A stretch of 64,000 nt of DNA from Favolaschia claudopus (Eukaryota; Basidiomycota; Agaricomycetes; Agaricales; Mycenaceae): the NCBI GenBank assembly GCA_037176885.1, contig JAWWNJ010000074.1, positions 1,238,251 to 1,302,250 of the forward strand. Direction: 5' to 3'. The notes beneath the pieces were generated by a model, which was not told where the DNA came from, searched no databases, and saw only the letters and a program-made list of their open reading frames with translations. Below, in pieces: positions 10,275 to 20,320 of this stretch (position 1 is the first letter of the stretch; the number at the start of each line of letters is the position of its first letter). The position numbers and the translations under genes are program-made.

Positions 10275-10607
10275 TGTCAGGGGAACTCCCTCTTTTGGCA
10301 CTACACAGCCACCTATGACGCAGGCCTCCTGCAGATTTCCCACTTTCCCGTCAAATCCCCAAAGCCCTATGTCATCGTGGAGTAAGGCATGTGACTTGGC
10401 CCGGGATCATTGCCAATTGCTCCGAGCTTGTGGGAACTAGTTACTATATGTTTACTGCACCTAGCGTGGGAATCCTCAGCCTTTCTTCTCTTTGGATTCT
10501 CCCTCGCTAGGTGCGGTGTGATGTATTCTTAGTAGCTTCTTAATTAACTTTGGATTCTCCCTCGCTAGACCCTCGAGACATCTCGGGTCCTAAAGGTTGC
10601 CCTTACA
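10275..10607 (+). repeat. 5' LTR of the Ty3/gypsy element
   Basis: It starts TGTCAGGGGAACTCCCTC and ends GGTTGCCCTTACA. An internal direct repeat, ggattctccctcgctag, occurs twice (near 10494 and 10553), flanking what may be the transcription start or polyadenylation region. Confidence 0.93.
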
Positions 10608-10750
10608 GCAGAAGAAAGGCTCCAAGGGATTAACTGGTCAAGATTGCGCGCTTTGGCGATTTTTCAGACGCTTCGTCGGACTCCTCCTCTGCTGTCTCGG
10701 ACGCGCAAACCGCGAATTTTGCCCCCTCCTCCCCCTCTCTAGAACCCACC

Positions 10751-11880
10751 ATGACCGACTCTGCCGCCGCTGCTGCAGCCGCCGCCGAGCGGATGGATAG
10801 GCTCGAGAGGACTGTTGACCGTCTGGTCGAGCTTTTTCAAACTGCTGCCAATCCTTCCACTACTACTGCTCCGACCCCTGCCGCTCCTCCAGAGCCTCCG
10901 GCCGAGAGTCCAGGACTCTTTGCCAACCTCACCCCCGGCAGCAAAAACGGTCCTTCGACCGAACCCCCCTTTCGTCTTTGACGGCGACCGCTCGGCTGGC
11001 CGGGCCTTCCTTCACTCAGCTCGGACTTACATCCGACTGGTTCCGGAGGCGTTTGTCGAAGGTGGCGAGATGTCTGAGGAAAAGGCAGTGCGTTTCACCA
11101 TGTCCTTTATGTCCAAAGACTCTGCGCAAAAATGGGCTGAGCGCATGTCCATCAAAACCCCTTTCCCCTTCCTCACCTGGGACGCCCTTCACCAAGGAGT
11201 TCTGCTCACGCTTTGTCGAGGAGAACGAGCAGGACCACGCCCTACACAAACTCGAGTCTAGGGCATACTATATGGGCTCCCGGGATGTCTTCAAGTACAC
11301 TGATGACTTTGAAGACCTCTTCGACCTTGCTGGGTTTGCTGACAGCGTTGGTCAAGGTCACCAAGTTCCGCTCTGGCCTTGACCCTGCCATCAATGCGGC
11401 CATCACCTCGTCCAGCGACCCCCCAGACCTCCGCGACTACATGGCTTGGCGGACCCGAGCGTACCGCCAGTACGAATCGCACGTGCGGGCTCGTGCTGCT
11501 GGGCTTCTCCCGAAAGCCCCCTCAGCTCCGCCAGCCGCTCACTCACGTCCGGCAGGTGTCTTCCCTGTTGTCCCTGCGCCTCCTCCTCGGCCATGCCAGC
11601 TCCTGCTCCTCCGCAGGTAGTCCCCATGGACGTTGATCGCACGCGCTCCGGGAGAGGACCTCCCCGTGGCTGCTACCGATGCGGCGGTCCACACCTGGCC
11701 CGGGATTGCCCCACCCCGGCTGACGTCCGAGCCGCTGATGTCCTTGACGAGGTCATACGTCAGCTTGGGTCCGGGCTCCTCTCCGAACTGGTGGCTCGGG
11801 TTGCCACCACCGACTCGCTCCCTGAGCCGGAGTCTGTAGTCGCCGAGGAAGAGCAGGGTTTTCTCCCACGCGACGAGTGA
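10751..11880 (+). pseudogene. gag: Gag of the Ty3/gypsy element, frameshifted
   Basis: Gag is the structural capsid and nucleocapsid protein. It starts at ATG 10751 with an alanine-rich, coiled N-terminus (AAERMDRLERTVDRLVELF). A capsid-like segment follows (GRAFLHSARTYIRLVPEAF, then KEFCSRFVEENEQDH), then a CCHC zinc knuckle (CYRCGGPHLARDC) at about 11674-11712. The end is TGA at 11878-11880, overlapping the Pol frame, which is -1 relative to Gag and so fits programmed frameshifting. Four further frame changes are needed to read through, near 10970 (C6 run), 11188 (CCC), 11350 and 11590. Two of these are at C runs, so sequencing or assembly indels are a real alternative to decay. Confidence 0.8.
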
Positions 11881-14800
11881 GCGGTACGCCCTCGATCGCG
11901 TCCCCTAATCGTTTCGCATGTTTGTATGATGAGTCTGCCAATGTTACATCTGTTGAACCTGCCGAAATGAAAGACGTACCCCCTGCTCCCCTCCGTTCCC
12001 CACGCATCCGGCGAAAGCCTTGGGAACGTAGACTTCCTCAGCGCTATACTGTTGCTGCTGCACCCGGTGCCAACTCCCTGCATCTCCCCCTTGAGATTCA
12101 GGCAGTCCAGGACGCCACCAAGCTTTCCCTCGCAGGTCTCGTTGACTGTGGTGCCACCTCAGACTTCATTGACTCTGAGTTCGCAGCTAAGTCTGGCCTC
12201 CCCCTCCGCCGCCTTGCACAGCCCATTCCAGTTTTCAACGTGGATGGCTCGCCAAATGAGGCTGGTGCGATCCGCGAGGTGGCTGACGTCGTGCTGCAGT
12301 ATCGTGGTCACTCTGAGCGCATGCAGCTCGCTGTTACCCGTCTTGGGAAGCAGAAGCTCATTCTCGGCTACTCCTGGCTCCGGAAGCATAACCCGGAGAT
12401 CGACTGGGACACCCGAGAGGTCAAGATGAGCAGATGCCCCAGCGAGTGCTCTACGTGCCGCACCGAGGTTCGCCTGGAGGCTCGCGCTGCACGCCGAGAG
12501 TCCCGCCTGGCCGCTGAGATCCTCCGGCAGCTCCGACTTGGTCCCCTTCCATCCATCTGCGCCATAGACTTAGGCGAAGATGAATACGATGACCTGCCAG
12601 AGCTGTTCCCGGACTACGAGGATGATGACGAGGATGATGTGGATGAAGTGGATGATGCGGATGAAGTGGATGACCCCCTTGAGCCGGGAGACCGGGTGTT
12701 CTACACCCAGTTGCTGCCTTCTGAGGATATCCGTGCTGGAAGCACCGTCTCCCAGCGCCTGGCTGAGGCATACGCCAAAAACTCAGCCCCGGCGCGCTCG
12801 GACGTTCCCGAATGGGCCCGAGAGTTTGACGATGTTTTCAACAAGGAGTCCTTTGACTCGCTGCCTGAACGCCGATCCTGGGACCATGCCATTGAGCTCG
12901 TGCCAGACTCTAAACCCACGAACTGCAAGGTCTACCCAATCTCGCCTCTCGAACAGAAGGAACTTGATGCCTTCATCGAGGAGGGACTTGGCACTGGCCG
13001 GATTCGACCGTCAAAATCACCCATGGCCTCACCCGTCTTCTTCGTCAAGAAGAAGGACGGCGGACTTCGGTTCGTACAGGACTATCGAGCTTTAAATGCT
13101 ATGACCGTGAAGAATCGTTACCCGCTCCCCTTAATCAACGACCTCATCAACCGACTCAGGGGAGCCCGGTACTTCACGAAGCTCGATGTCCGATGGGGCT
13201 TTAACAACGTTCGAATCCGTGAAGGCGACGAGTGGAAGGCAGCGTTCCGGACCAACCGGGGACTGTTTGAGCTGCTGGTCATGTACTTCAGTCTGACCAA
13301 CTCCCCTGCAACCTTCCAGACCATGATGAACGACATCTTCCAGGATCTTATCCTTTCTGGCGACGTCATGGTCTACCTCGACGATATCCTCATTGCCCAC
13401 TCAGACATCCGTCGGCATCGAGAGATCGTCCGAGAGGTCCTGCGGAGGCTTCGCGCAAACAAGCTTTACCTTCGAGCCGAGAAGTGTGAGTTTGAGCGGA
13501 CCTCCATTGAGTACCTCGGTGTGATTATCTCCCACAACCACGTCGAGATGGACCCTGTAAAGGTTGCAGGAGTGGCAGCTTGGCCAGCGCCTGAGAATAA
13601 GAAGGATGTGCAGCAGTTCCTTGGCTTCACAAACTTCTACCGCCGGTTCATTGCGGGCTTCTCAGACGTTGCTCAAGCCCTCTTCAGACTCACCAAGAAG
13701 GGCATTGCCTGGACCTGGGGGCCTGAAGAGCAAGCTGCCTTTGACGAGCTCAAGCGGCGGGTGACTCGGGACCCCGTTCTGGTTCTCCCAAACCCCGAAC
13801 GCCCGTACCGGCTCGAGGCTGACAGCTCTGACTATGCCACCGGTGCCGTCCTCTCCCAGCAGGGTGACGATGGCAAGTGGCATCCGGTTGCGTTCTACTC
13901 CAAAAGCCTGAACGAGGTGCAGCGGAATTACGAGATTCACGACAAGGAGATGCTTGCGATCGTGCGAGCCCTTGAGGAGTGGCGCCACTTCCTTGAGGGC
14001 GCGCAGCACCCAGTTGAGATCTGGACGGACCACAAAAACCTGGAATATTTCCGGAAGGCCCAGAAGCTCAACCGTCGCCAAGCTCGGTGGTCTCTCTACC
14101 TCTCCCGTTTCGACTTCTCGCTGCACCACCAACCGGGTCGCCTCATGGGTCGCCCCGACGCGCTTTCTCGGAGACCGGACCATGGAGTGCAGGACGATAA
14201 CCAGGACGTTACCCTGCTTCGACCCGAGCTGTTCCACGTTCGGGCCACCGAGGCCCTGGTTATTGCTGGCCCTGAGGCTCCCCTCCTGCGCGACATTCGT
14301 GATGCGCTTGCTGGAGACCCCGACCTTGAAGAGCCCATTGCCCTGACTGCGAAGGAACTCCTCAAGGCCCGAGGTGTGCGGTCTGCCCGGTCTTCGGAAT
14401 GGTGTATTGAAGGTGGACTCCTTTACTTCCGGGGGAAGATTGTCGTCCCCCGAGACAAGGACCTCCGCCGACGCATCCTGGAGCAGCACCATGACACGCG
14501 CGTTGCAGGCCATGCTGGTCGTTTCAAGACCCTGGAGCTCGTGTCTCGGAACTACTGGTGGCCCCAGCTGTCGCGCCATGTCGGTCGGTATGTCGCGACT
14601 TGTGACTTGTGCTGCCGCACCAAGGCGCTTCGTCAACTGCCGATTGGTGAGCTCCACCCCACAGAGATCCCAGAAGAGCGCTGGCACACCGTGTCGGTCG
14701 ACTTTATCGTCGAGCTTCCCGAGGCCCATGGATACGATGCAGTCATGGTCGTTGTCTGTGCCCTTGGGAAGAGAGCGCACTTCATGGAGTGTCACACCAC

Positions 14801-15374
14801 CATCGACGCGGTTGGTGCTGCTCGGCTGTACTACCGGAACGTCTGGCGCAACCATGGCCTGCCAGAGAAGTACATCTCGGATCGTGGCACCCAGTTCATC
14901 GCAGAGTTCACGCGCGAGCTTTGGCGCCTCGTTGGGGTCACCCCAGCCACTTCTACGGCCTACCACCCGCAGACCGATGGCCAAACGGAGCGTGTTAACC
15001 AGGAACTCGAGCAGTACGTCCGGCTCTTCACCAATTACAAGCAGGACGACTGGGATGAGCTGCTACCTGCAGCGGAGTTTGCGTACAACAACCACATGCA
15101 CTCCTCCACGCAGCAGGTACCGTTCATGACGGACACTGGTCGGCTTCCACGGATGGGCTTTGAGCCCCACGCTGCACGCTCTAGGTTGGAGGCTGTGAAC
15201 GAGTTCCACGATCGGATTGCATCAGGGGTTTCCGAGGCGAAGGCAGCACTTGTCAAGGCCAAAGCAGAGTACAAGCAGTACTATGACCGCCGGCGGACAC
15301 CAGCTCCAGACATCAAGGTTGGTGACCGGGTGTGGGTTGATGCTTCGATATCCGCACCACCCGCCCTTCGGTGA
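11877..15374 (+). CDS. pol: Pol polyprotein (protease-RT-RNase H-integrase) of the Ty3/gypsy element
   Basis: One open frame of about 1165 codons without its own ATG, in -1 frame to Gag. Protease: [10 protein letters not shown] around residue 90, with DCGA where DSGA or DTGA is usual. Reverse transcriptase: [19 protein letters not shown] and [13 protein letters not shown], with the catalytic YLDD at about residue 500. RNase [11 protein letters not shown] near 647 and [10 protein letters not shown] near 717. Integrase: HHCC zinc motif near 870-905 ([11 protein letters not shown] ... CDLC), then the D,D(35)E core with D in SVDFIVEL (about 941), D in SDRGTQF (about 1001) and E in QTERVNQEL (about 1037). 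An acidic repeat ([19 protein letters not shown]) lies before RT. The frame closes early through a one-base shift near 15344, which separates it from the chromodomain tail. Confidence 0.93.
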   Translation: MSGTPSIASPNRFACLYDESANVTSVEPAEMKDVPPAPLRSPRIRRKPWERRLPQRYTVAAAPGANSLHLPLEIQAVQDATKLSLAGLVDCGATSDFIDSEFAAKSGLPLRRLAQPIPVFNVDGSPNEAGAIREVADVVLQYRGHSERMQLAVTRLGKQKLILGYSWLRKHNPEIDWDTREVKMSRCPSECSTCRTEVRLEARAARRESRLAAEILRQLRLGPLPSICAIDLGEDEYDDLPELFPDYEDDDEDDVDEVDDADEVDDPLEPGDRVFYTQLLPSEDIRAGSTVSQRLAEAYAKNSAPARSDVPEWAREFDDVFNKESFDSLPERRSWDHAIELVPDSKPTNCKVYPISPLEQKELDAFIEEGLGTGRIRPSKSPMASPVFFVKKKDGGLRFVQDYRALNAMTVKNRYPLPLINDLINRLRGARYFTKLDVRWGFNNVRIREGDEWKAAFRTNRGLFELLVMYFSLTNSPATFQTMMNDIFQDLILSGDVMVYLDDILIAHSDIRRHREIVREVLRRLRANKLYLRAEKCEFERTSIEYLGVIISHNHVEMDPVKVAGVAAWPAPENKKDVQQFLGFTNFYRRFIAGFSDVAQALFRLTKKGIAWTWGPEEQAAFDELKRRVTRDPVLVLPNPERPYRLEADSSDYATGAVLSQQGDDGKWHPVAFYSKSLNEVQRNYEIHDKEMLAIVRALEEWRHFLEGAQHPVEIWTDHKNLEYFRKAQKLNRRQARWSLYLSRFDFSLHHQPGRLMGRPDALSRRPDHGVQDDNQDVTLLRPELFHVRATEALVIAGPEAPLLRDIRDALAGDPDLEEPIALTAKELLKARGVRSARSSEWCIEGGLLYFRGKIVVPRDKDLRRRILEQHHDTRVAGHAGRFKTLELVSRNYWWPQLSRHVGRYVATCDLCCRTKALRQLPIGELHPTEIPEERWHTVSVDFIVELPEAHGYDAVMVVVCALGKRAHFMECHTTIDAVGAARLYYRNVWRNHGLPEKYISDRGTQFIAEFTRELWRLVGVTPATSTAYHPQTDGQTERVNQELEQYVRLFTNYKQDDWDELLPAAEFAYNNHMHSSTQQVPFMTDTGRLPRMGFEPHAARSRLEAVNEFHDRIASGVSEAKAALVKAKAEYKQYYDRRRTPAPDIKVGDRVWVDASISAPPALR

Positions 15375-15877
15375 AATTCTCCCACCGGCGTATCGGCCCC
15401 TTCAAGGTTCTGAAGGTCGTCGGTAATGGTGCCTTCAAACTGGAGCTGCCGCCCCGGTACTCTGCCCTCCACCCTGTCTTCCCTGTCGTGAAACTTCAGC
15501 TTGTGGAAGCCGATCCATTCCCCACTCGCCCCAGACACGAAGAGCCGCCACCAGTCCTTGACGTTCCTGGCGACAAGCAATGGGAGGTCGAGGAGATATT
15601 GGATGCCAAGATCCGCTATGGGAGTCTATGGTACTTTGTTCGCTGGAAGGGTTATGACCCGTCCCATGATCAATGGGTGAAGCACTCTAATGTCTTTGCC
15701 CCGGACGCTGTCGCTGCTTTCTACCGCAAATACCCTTCCAAACCTCGCTCCATTGCTGTTGCTGCCTTCGATTCCCTTCCCTTCCGTGACCGCTCGTCAA
15801 CTCCAGCTCAGGTGCGATCTATGCGTCGAGGCATGTCAGGGGAACTCCCTCTTTTGGCACTACACAGCCACCTATGA
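15371..15877 (+). CDS. C-terminal Pol segment with chromodomain, shifted frame
   Basis: This frame continues the integrase C-terminus. It has the GPF-type motif ([20 protein letters not shown]), then [10 protein letters not shown], then a chromodomain ([13 protein letters not shown] followed by [19 protein letters not shown]). The aromatic and WKGY residues match the methyl-lysine reader fold that guides chromoviral integration to heterochromatin. The frame reads into the 3' LTR and stops there at 15875-15877. It is separated from the main Pol frame by a single-base change near 15344, so in an active relative it would be one polyprotein. Confidence 0.85.
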   Translation: MKFSHRRIGPFKVLKVVGNGAFKLELPPRYSALHPVFPVVKLQLVEADPFPTRPRHEEPPPVLDVPGDKQWEVEEILDAKIRYGSLWYFVRWKGYDPSHDQWVKHSNVFAPDAVAAFYRKYPSKPRSIAVAAFDSLPFRDRSSTPAQVRSMRRGMSGELPLLALHSHL

Positions 15878-16166
15878 CGCAGGCCTCCTGCAGATTTCCC
15901 ACTTTCCCGTCAAATCCCCAAAGCCCTATGTCATCGTGGAGTAAGGCATGTGACTTGGCCCGGGATCATTGCCAATTGCTCCGAGCTTGTGGGAACTAGT
16001 TACTATATGTTTACTGCACCTAGCGTGGGAATCCTCAGCCTTTCTTCTCTTTGGATTCTCCCTCGCTAGGTGCGGTGTGATGTATTCTTAGTAGCTTCTT
16101 AATTAACTTTGGATTCTCCCTCGCTAGACCCTCGAGACATCTCGGGTCCTAAAGGTTGCCCTTACA
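15834..16166 (+). repeat. 3' LTR of the Ty3/gypsy element
   Basis: A base-by-base read against 10275-10607 showed no difference. It is followed by TCAAC, the second copy of the target duplication. Confidence 0.93.
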
Positions 16167-16815
16167 TCAACACCAGTTAGGAAACCATCAACTACGACCG
16201 GCTTGCCTGGCCCTGGAAGGGGTTTTTTGTTCTGCCAGCGTGGGGTGTCAGGGAAAACGAAGTGAACCGGGAATTGGTTGTTGTAAGCCTTGTTGGCAGA
16301 AAGATATTGCTCGGCAGTAATGTCGAAAGATGAGTTCTGCTTGTCGACATTGGAAGCAGCGCCGCATACACTGACAAATGGGTGATATTTTGGGGTGAAA
16401 TTTTCAGGCAACCCAAAGGGTATCAACTGGAAAGGATTGCTAGGGGGAGTGTATTGAAAATACAGGCCAAACGGTAAGTCAAACTCACAGATATGATATC
16501 CCCAAAGAGGTGGTAGTCCACGGCGGCCAGTTTGTCAGAAAAAACTTCGATGTCAGGCGAGATACGGGCGGCCTGTAGATGAAATCAGTACAACTTTAAC
16601 ATTCAGCAATCAACACATACATGTATCACCACGCTACAGCAGGAAACTGGCGCAAACTCGAGTTTATTTTCATTGAAGTATCGTAAGGAGCCGACAGTAG
16701 CAGGCTCAGAAGACGCAAGGTACATCTGAGAGTCGAATATGATGGTGTTTGTGTTTGGGATGGCCCGAGGGTTTTCGAGGACGGCGACACCCGAAATAGT
16801 AGCTGAGGAAGGCAT
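16167..16815 (-). pseudogene. 5' half of the host-like gene split by the Ty3/gypsy insertion
   Basis: The start is ATG at 16815 (minus). Exon 1 (16621-16815) encodes MPSSATISGVAVLENPR... and ends at a GTATGT donor. Exon 2 (16489-16572) encodes AARISPDIEVFSDKL... and ends at GTGAGT. Exon 3 begins at 16426 (LIPFGLPENF...) and reaches GKPVVVDGFLTGV at the insertion point. All junctions are GT...AG and in phase. The reading frame resumes at 10274, so the gene looks intact before the retrotransposon landed. The pattern of hydrophobic beta-strand segments ending KHFIIDIEKVTFVGQG suggests an OB-fold DNA-binding protein, which is not certain. A Helitron Rep fragment lies immediately upstream on the same strand. 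Confidence 0.6.
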
Positions 16816-16828
16816 GGTGATCGCTCCA

Positions 16829-17070
16829 AAAAAATGAGCATGTGCATGTGAGGTAGCCCGCGTTTTTGAAATTCAATTGTGTAGACGTAAGCAGCGCACT
16901 CCCCGAAAATCCCCTGGGTGTGAATTTCTTGAACGATGAGTTTTTTCTTCATATGGAAGACGCGCGCAACCAGATCAGGACGATCATAGGATGTCTGTCC
17001 TGGGAGGAGAGCGCGCGTGATCTCGGGCCATTGTGGATTCGCTGTTACAGTAATGAAGAGGTCGACCTGT
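16829..17070 (-). pseudogene. Helitron Rep (HUH nuclease) N-terminal domain fragment
   Basis: Minus-strand translation gives LFITVTANPQWPEITRALL, then ARVFHMKKKLIVQEIH, then YTIEFQKRGLPHMHMLIFL. These are hallmark blocks of the Helitron-like N-terminal (Rep) domain. HMHM contains the HUH metal-binding motif, with M where a hydrophobic residue is usual. An intron-like GTAAGT...TTACAG precedes it at about 17071-17118. The catalytic tyrosine region and the helicase are absent, because the frame runs out just before the ATG of the gene at 16815. It is a truncated remnant. Confidence 0.8.
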
Positions 17071-17424
17071 AAGATTTAAGCATACAGTTGCGGCAAAATC
17101 AATTTACTTACTAAATAAGGAAATTCTCGTCAATTCGCTCCTTATGCTCGTTTTTTTTCGAGCGGTAAGTTGATAAGAATACTAAGAACTGCTGGCCTGT
17201 ATTCCTGATGTAGACAAACTGGCGTCTTTGTATTGGTCGGATCCTGCGGGCGTACGGAACGGCTCAACCGGCACCTATGTCCAATCATGATGCGTACGAA
17301 TTTCGGCCGATTCGCAGTTTGCCGGCAGTATTGCCGAGGTTTGCCGTCTATCTGAAGGTCGGAGCCGTGATGCTCACGGAAACTGACCTGTGCTGCCCAA
17401 GATGTTCGTTCAGTCGTGCGCACG

Positions 17425-17640
17425 ATCAGGAAAATCCGATTTTGAGCCATAGACCTCCATAGAGAACGGAATACTATGGGAGGCTATGAGTCACTCTGGC
17501 ACACTATGGCGCACTTTAGATTGCGCCCCTCCACTATGAGTGTCTATCAAGTGCTATGACGCTCTATGAGGTCCAGTGCGGCTTTTCAAAGGAGGTTCAA
17601 AAATGGCTTTTAGATGATATTTAATGTAGACCGCAATACT
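17425..17640. repeat. CTATG-rich inverted-repeat end, left
   Basis: GATCAGGAAAATCCGATTTT followed by GAGCCATAGACCTCCATAG begins near 17425. A run of ctatgg, ctatgag and actatggcgc steps roughly every 10-15 bp follows up to about 17575. The outermost bases are inverted at 21627-21637 (TTTTCCTGATC), and the same end sequence occurs in the opposite direction at 43330-43380. This suggests a terminal inverted repeat of a DNA-transposon family. Confidence 0.5.
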
Positions 17641-17796
17641 AAGGGCTGGCAACTTACAACAGAAACGAAGCCGGGCAGAAAGTTGAAACTCACGAAGTCG
17701 GAGGTCGAGAAAAAGACAAGTCCGAATGGTCACGTGGGCGTGTGCGTGGGATCTGGTTCGTTTTGATCAAACATAGGTGGTCTGGACAGACCGAAG

Positions 17797-20162
17797 GGAT
17801 TGGCTAAAGCGATCACCCATCAGTCACGTGTCTCCTCATTCTTTTCGTCTCGCCCGCCTCCGCATCGTGCCTTTGGCTCGGTGACTCCGTCTCTTTGAGA
17901 CCTTCTCTTCTCCAGCCCCTCCCCCTCCATGACCTCGAGTCTCCTTCCCCGCTTCTAGTCTTGTCCCCCCGTCGCCGTCATACCCTCTTTTTTCGTGTTT
18001 TCCCTTCCTTTCTGGGTGCTTCCGCTGCCATCTCATCCTCTCCCCCGCCTTCGGCTGGTCGACTTCGATGCCTCCTCTTCGGCCTATCCCCAGACTCATT
18101 CAAGTTGATGGAGTTCTTCGCTTTGGTGTTCCCGACCGAGGACCATGGACACCGCCAGATGATGGAAGAATTTTGATGACTGCTGGGACTCGGGTGCGCT
18201 CTCAGATATGCTGGGGCCATAATCGCGTTGGAGGGTGTTGGGATGGTCGACGCCGGTGTCCCCGTCGTCATGTTTGCTCCCATTGCGGTGACCGTGCTCA
18301 CACTGCGGCTTTCTGCGCACGTCGTTCGTCAAAACCCCCAGATGTAGCTCGGCCTACTCCGCCTCAGGAAAATCCCCCTGTTGGTGTGTTAATGAAGCCG
18401 GGTGAGCGAGGGGGAGATGCTTCTGGCTCTCCCTGCTCAATGAGCAGGAAAGTCTCATCTCCTCTGTCATCTACCAGCGTCGTCGAATCTGACCATGCTC
18501 CCATTCTTTCCGAGATACCCCCAATGCCTCCTTTTCCCCCGGCTCGCCCAAACACCAATCTGCTCTTCCCCCTCACATCTCCCCATTCAAAGTCAATGCC
18601 GCCCACGAAGCTACATCCTGACGCTTGGGCCAGTGCGCTGATTGATTATCCAGACCGTCAGTTTGCGGACACCCTTGTGTCTGCTATTCGCTATGGTGTT
18701 CTTCTTGGTGTGGATCCTGCACGTATGCCTTCCCCCTCCTCTTCGGCCCCTGCACCCCTTCCCTCTGCACTTGCGTTTCCCGAGACGGTGGACAAGGATA
18801 TTGCCCATGAGGTTTCTCTTGGGCGTATCATTGATATCACGGACATGGCTGATACTGTCAAGCCTGTCCTTTCTCCGCTGGGTTCTGTACCCAAGAAATA
18901 TAGCGAGAAACGTCGTCGGATTCACCATCTCTCGTATCCCCATGGATCCTCTGTCAATGACGCGATCCCAGCTGAGTATGGCCATCTGGTCTACGAGGCT
19001 GTTATGGGGGCAATTGATCGCATACGGGAAGCTGGCCCTGGATCCTTCCTTTATAAGGCAGATCTGGAGGCTGCATTCAGGCATATTCCGATTCACCCTG
19101 ACCATGTGCATCTGATGGGTTTCGAGTGGAAGTTGCGCCTGTTCCTTGACATCTTCCTACCGTTTGGTGTTCGTACAGGCCCCCGCCTGTACAACTACTT
19201 TGCGGAGGCTCATCACTGGATTTTGCTCTGCCGTGATGATGTCATGAAGCTCATTCAGCACTACCTGGATGATTGGTTCAACGTTACTCCTGCTGCGAAG
19301 GGGGTGGAGTACGCTCGTCATGGTCGTGCAGTCTTCCGGACCGTTGCTGCCGAGTTGGGCTTTTCAATCTCCAGTGACAAGGAGCAGGGTCCGACTCACT
19401 GCCTCGAGTTCCTCGGCATTGAGCTGGACAGTATTGCTATGCAGGCTCGTCTTCCTCAGGACAAGCTTGCTCGCCTCCTTGTTCTTCTGGATGGGTGCCT
19501 GTCCCGTCGATCTGCGAGCCACTACGACCTCGAGCAGCTCTGCGGCCATCTCGTCTTTGCTCAGTCGGTAATTCCGGTTGGTCGATTCTTCACTCGCCGT
19601 ATTCGGGACTTCATGCGCCGCCTTTCCCTCCTTCCCCGCCACCACCGCCGCCGTCTTCCTTCCTCTGCCCGCCTCGACATCGCATGGTGGAATACCTTCC
19701 TCCCGTCTTTCAATGGCATTTTTGCTATTGGACCTCCACGTCCCACTGTCGAAATCTTTACAGATGCGAGTGGTAAGCTAGGTCTGGGTGGCCATTGGGG
19801 TAGCGGCGATCTGTTCTTCACTGAGCCTGTACCAGCGAAGTATGCACGTCATCCGATCCATTGGAAGGAAATGCGTGCTGTGTTGAGGGCTGCGGAGCTC
19901 TGGGGCCACTGTTGGGCTGGGTTGGAGGTGGTGTTTCGTATTGATAACGAGGCCATCTCGACCTGCTTGCAGTCTGGCTCTATTGACCATCCGCCTACGC
20001 AAGCTCTCTTCCGCCAGTTCGCTCTCCTGGCCGTTCAACAGGACTTCACTTTTCGCTCCTTCGTCTTCGGGCGGAGTGCAGCGAGCTCCATTTCGGAGTT
20101 CACGCCCAATATATCAATGGCTTGCTTACTCATCTCTCCCTCTCGAGAACTCAGGCCAATCC
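17797..20162 (+). mobile_element. Compact RT-RNase H retroelement with short inverted ends
   Basis: The 5' end GGATTGGCTAAAGCGATCAC (17797) is shared with a deleted relative starting at 61706. The 3' end ...CTCAGGCCAATCC (20162) is shared with copies ending at 51932 and 62110, after which all three sequences diverge. The ends form a short inverted pair, GGATTGGC and GCCAATCC. The unit is about 2.37 kb and holds a single gag-RT-RNase H reading frame. No LTRs, integrase or tyrosine recombinase were found inside. The RT resembles those of DIRS-like elements. It lies between two CTATG-rich inverted repeats (17425-17640 and 21400-21637). Confidence 0.6.
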
Positions 20163-20320
20163 TCGTACGACTTTTCTTCGTCTGTCACCACTTCATGCAT
20201 CCTCACCCCCCGCCGCCATTGCATCTCACCCAGCTTGCATGCTGTTATGATCCTTCGACCTCTTCAAATCTCTTCAACTTGTCCTTCTCAGAGGCATCAT
20301 CAACCAGCCTCAAGCAGTGA
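18068..20320 (+). CDS. DIRS-like Gag-RT-RNase H protein
   Basis: The ATG is at 18068 and the frame is 750 codons. A CCHC knuckle (CSHCGDRAHTAAFC) follows a cysteine cluster near residues 48-84. RT motifs are SPLGSVPKKYSEKRRRIHHL, DLEAAFRHIPIHP and the catalytic YLDDW at about residue 399-403, with GFSISSDKEQ and FLGIELD. RNase H follows: TDASGKLGLGGHWG near 565, HWKEMRAVLRAAELWGH near 598, and FRIDNEA near 623, giving the D-E-D residues. The IHHLSYPHGSSVND block is typical of fungal DIRS-type RTs. The native C-terminus (VHAQYINGLLTHLSLSR, an equivalent of the ADALSR tail) is in a different frame after about 20065, so this copy has a frameshift. The final codons lie outside the element. No partner recombinase gene is adjacent. 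Confidence 0.85.
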   Translation: MPPLRPIPRLIQVDGVLRFGVPDRGPWTPPDDGRILMTAGTRVRSQICWGHNRVGGCWDGRRRCPRRHVCSHCGDRAHTAAFCARRSSKPPDVARPTPPQENPPVGVLMKPGERGGDASGSPCSMSRKVSSPLSSTSVVESDHAPILSEIPPMPPFPPARPNTNLLFPLTSPHSKSMPPTKLHPDAWASALIDYPDRQFADTLVSAIRYGVLLGVDPARMPSPSSSAPAPLPSALAFPETVDKDIAHEVSLGRIIDITDMADTVKPVLSPLGSVPKKYSEKRRRIHHLSYPHGSSVNDAIPAEYGHLVYEAVMGAIDRIREAGPGSFLYKADLEAAFRHIPIHPDHVHLMGFEWKLRLFLDIFLPFGVRTGPRLYNYFAEAHHWILLCRDDVMKLIQHYLDDWFNVTPAAKGVEYARHGRAVFRTVAAELGFSISSDKEQGPTHCLEFLGIELDSIAMQARLPQDKLARLLVLLDGCLSRRSASHYDLEQLCGHLVFAQSVIPVGRFFTRRIRDFMRRLSLLPRHHRRRLPSSARLDIAWWNTFLPSFNGIFAIGPPRPTVEIFTDASGKLGLGGHWGSGDLFFTEPVPAKYARHPIHWKEMRAVLRAAELWGHCWAGLEVVFRIDNEAISTCLQSGSIDHPPTQALFRQFALLAVQQDFTFRSFVFGRSAASSISEFTPNISMACLLISPSRELRPILVRLFFVCHHFMHPHPPPPLHLTQLACCYDPSTSSNLFNLSFSEASSTSLKQ

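Larger units (their letters stand above)
10275..16166 (+). mobile_element. Complete Ty3/gypsy chromovirus-type LTR retrotransposon
   Basis: The element is 5892 bp. It is bounded by two 333-bp LTRs (10275-10607 and 15834-16166) that read as identical, each TG...CA, with the 5-bp target duplication TCAAC at 10270-10274 and 16167-16171. Inside are Gag with a CCHC knuckle, protease, reverse transcriptase, RNase H, integrase and a C-terminal chromodomain, in the Ty3/gypsy order. Identical LTRs mean a very recent insertion. Even so, Gag carries several frame changes and Pol one near 15344, so this copy as assembled would not make full Gag and Pol. It is inserted, in opposite orientation, in an exon of a minus-strand gene. 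No clear primer-binding site or polypurine tract was identified. Confidence 0.93.

Noticed and set aside
13662..14984. 440-codon open frame on the minus strand
   Set aside because: It lies entirely antisense to the RT, RNase H and integrase region of the Ty3/gypsy Pol. It has no domain and is explained by the codon bias of Pol.
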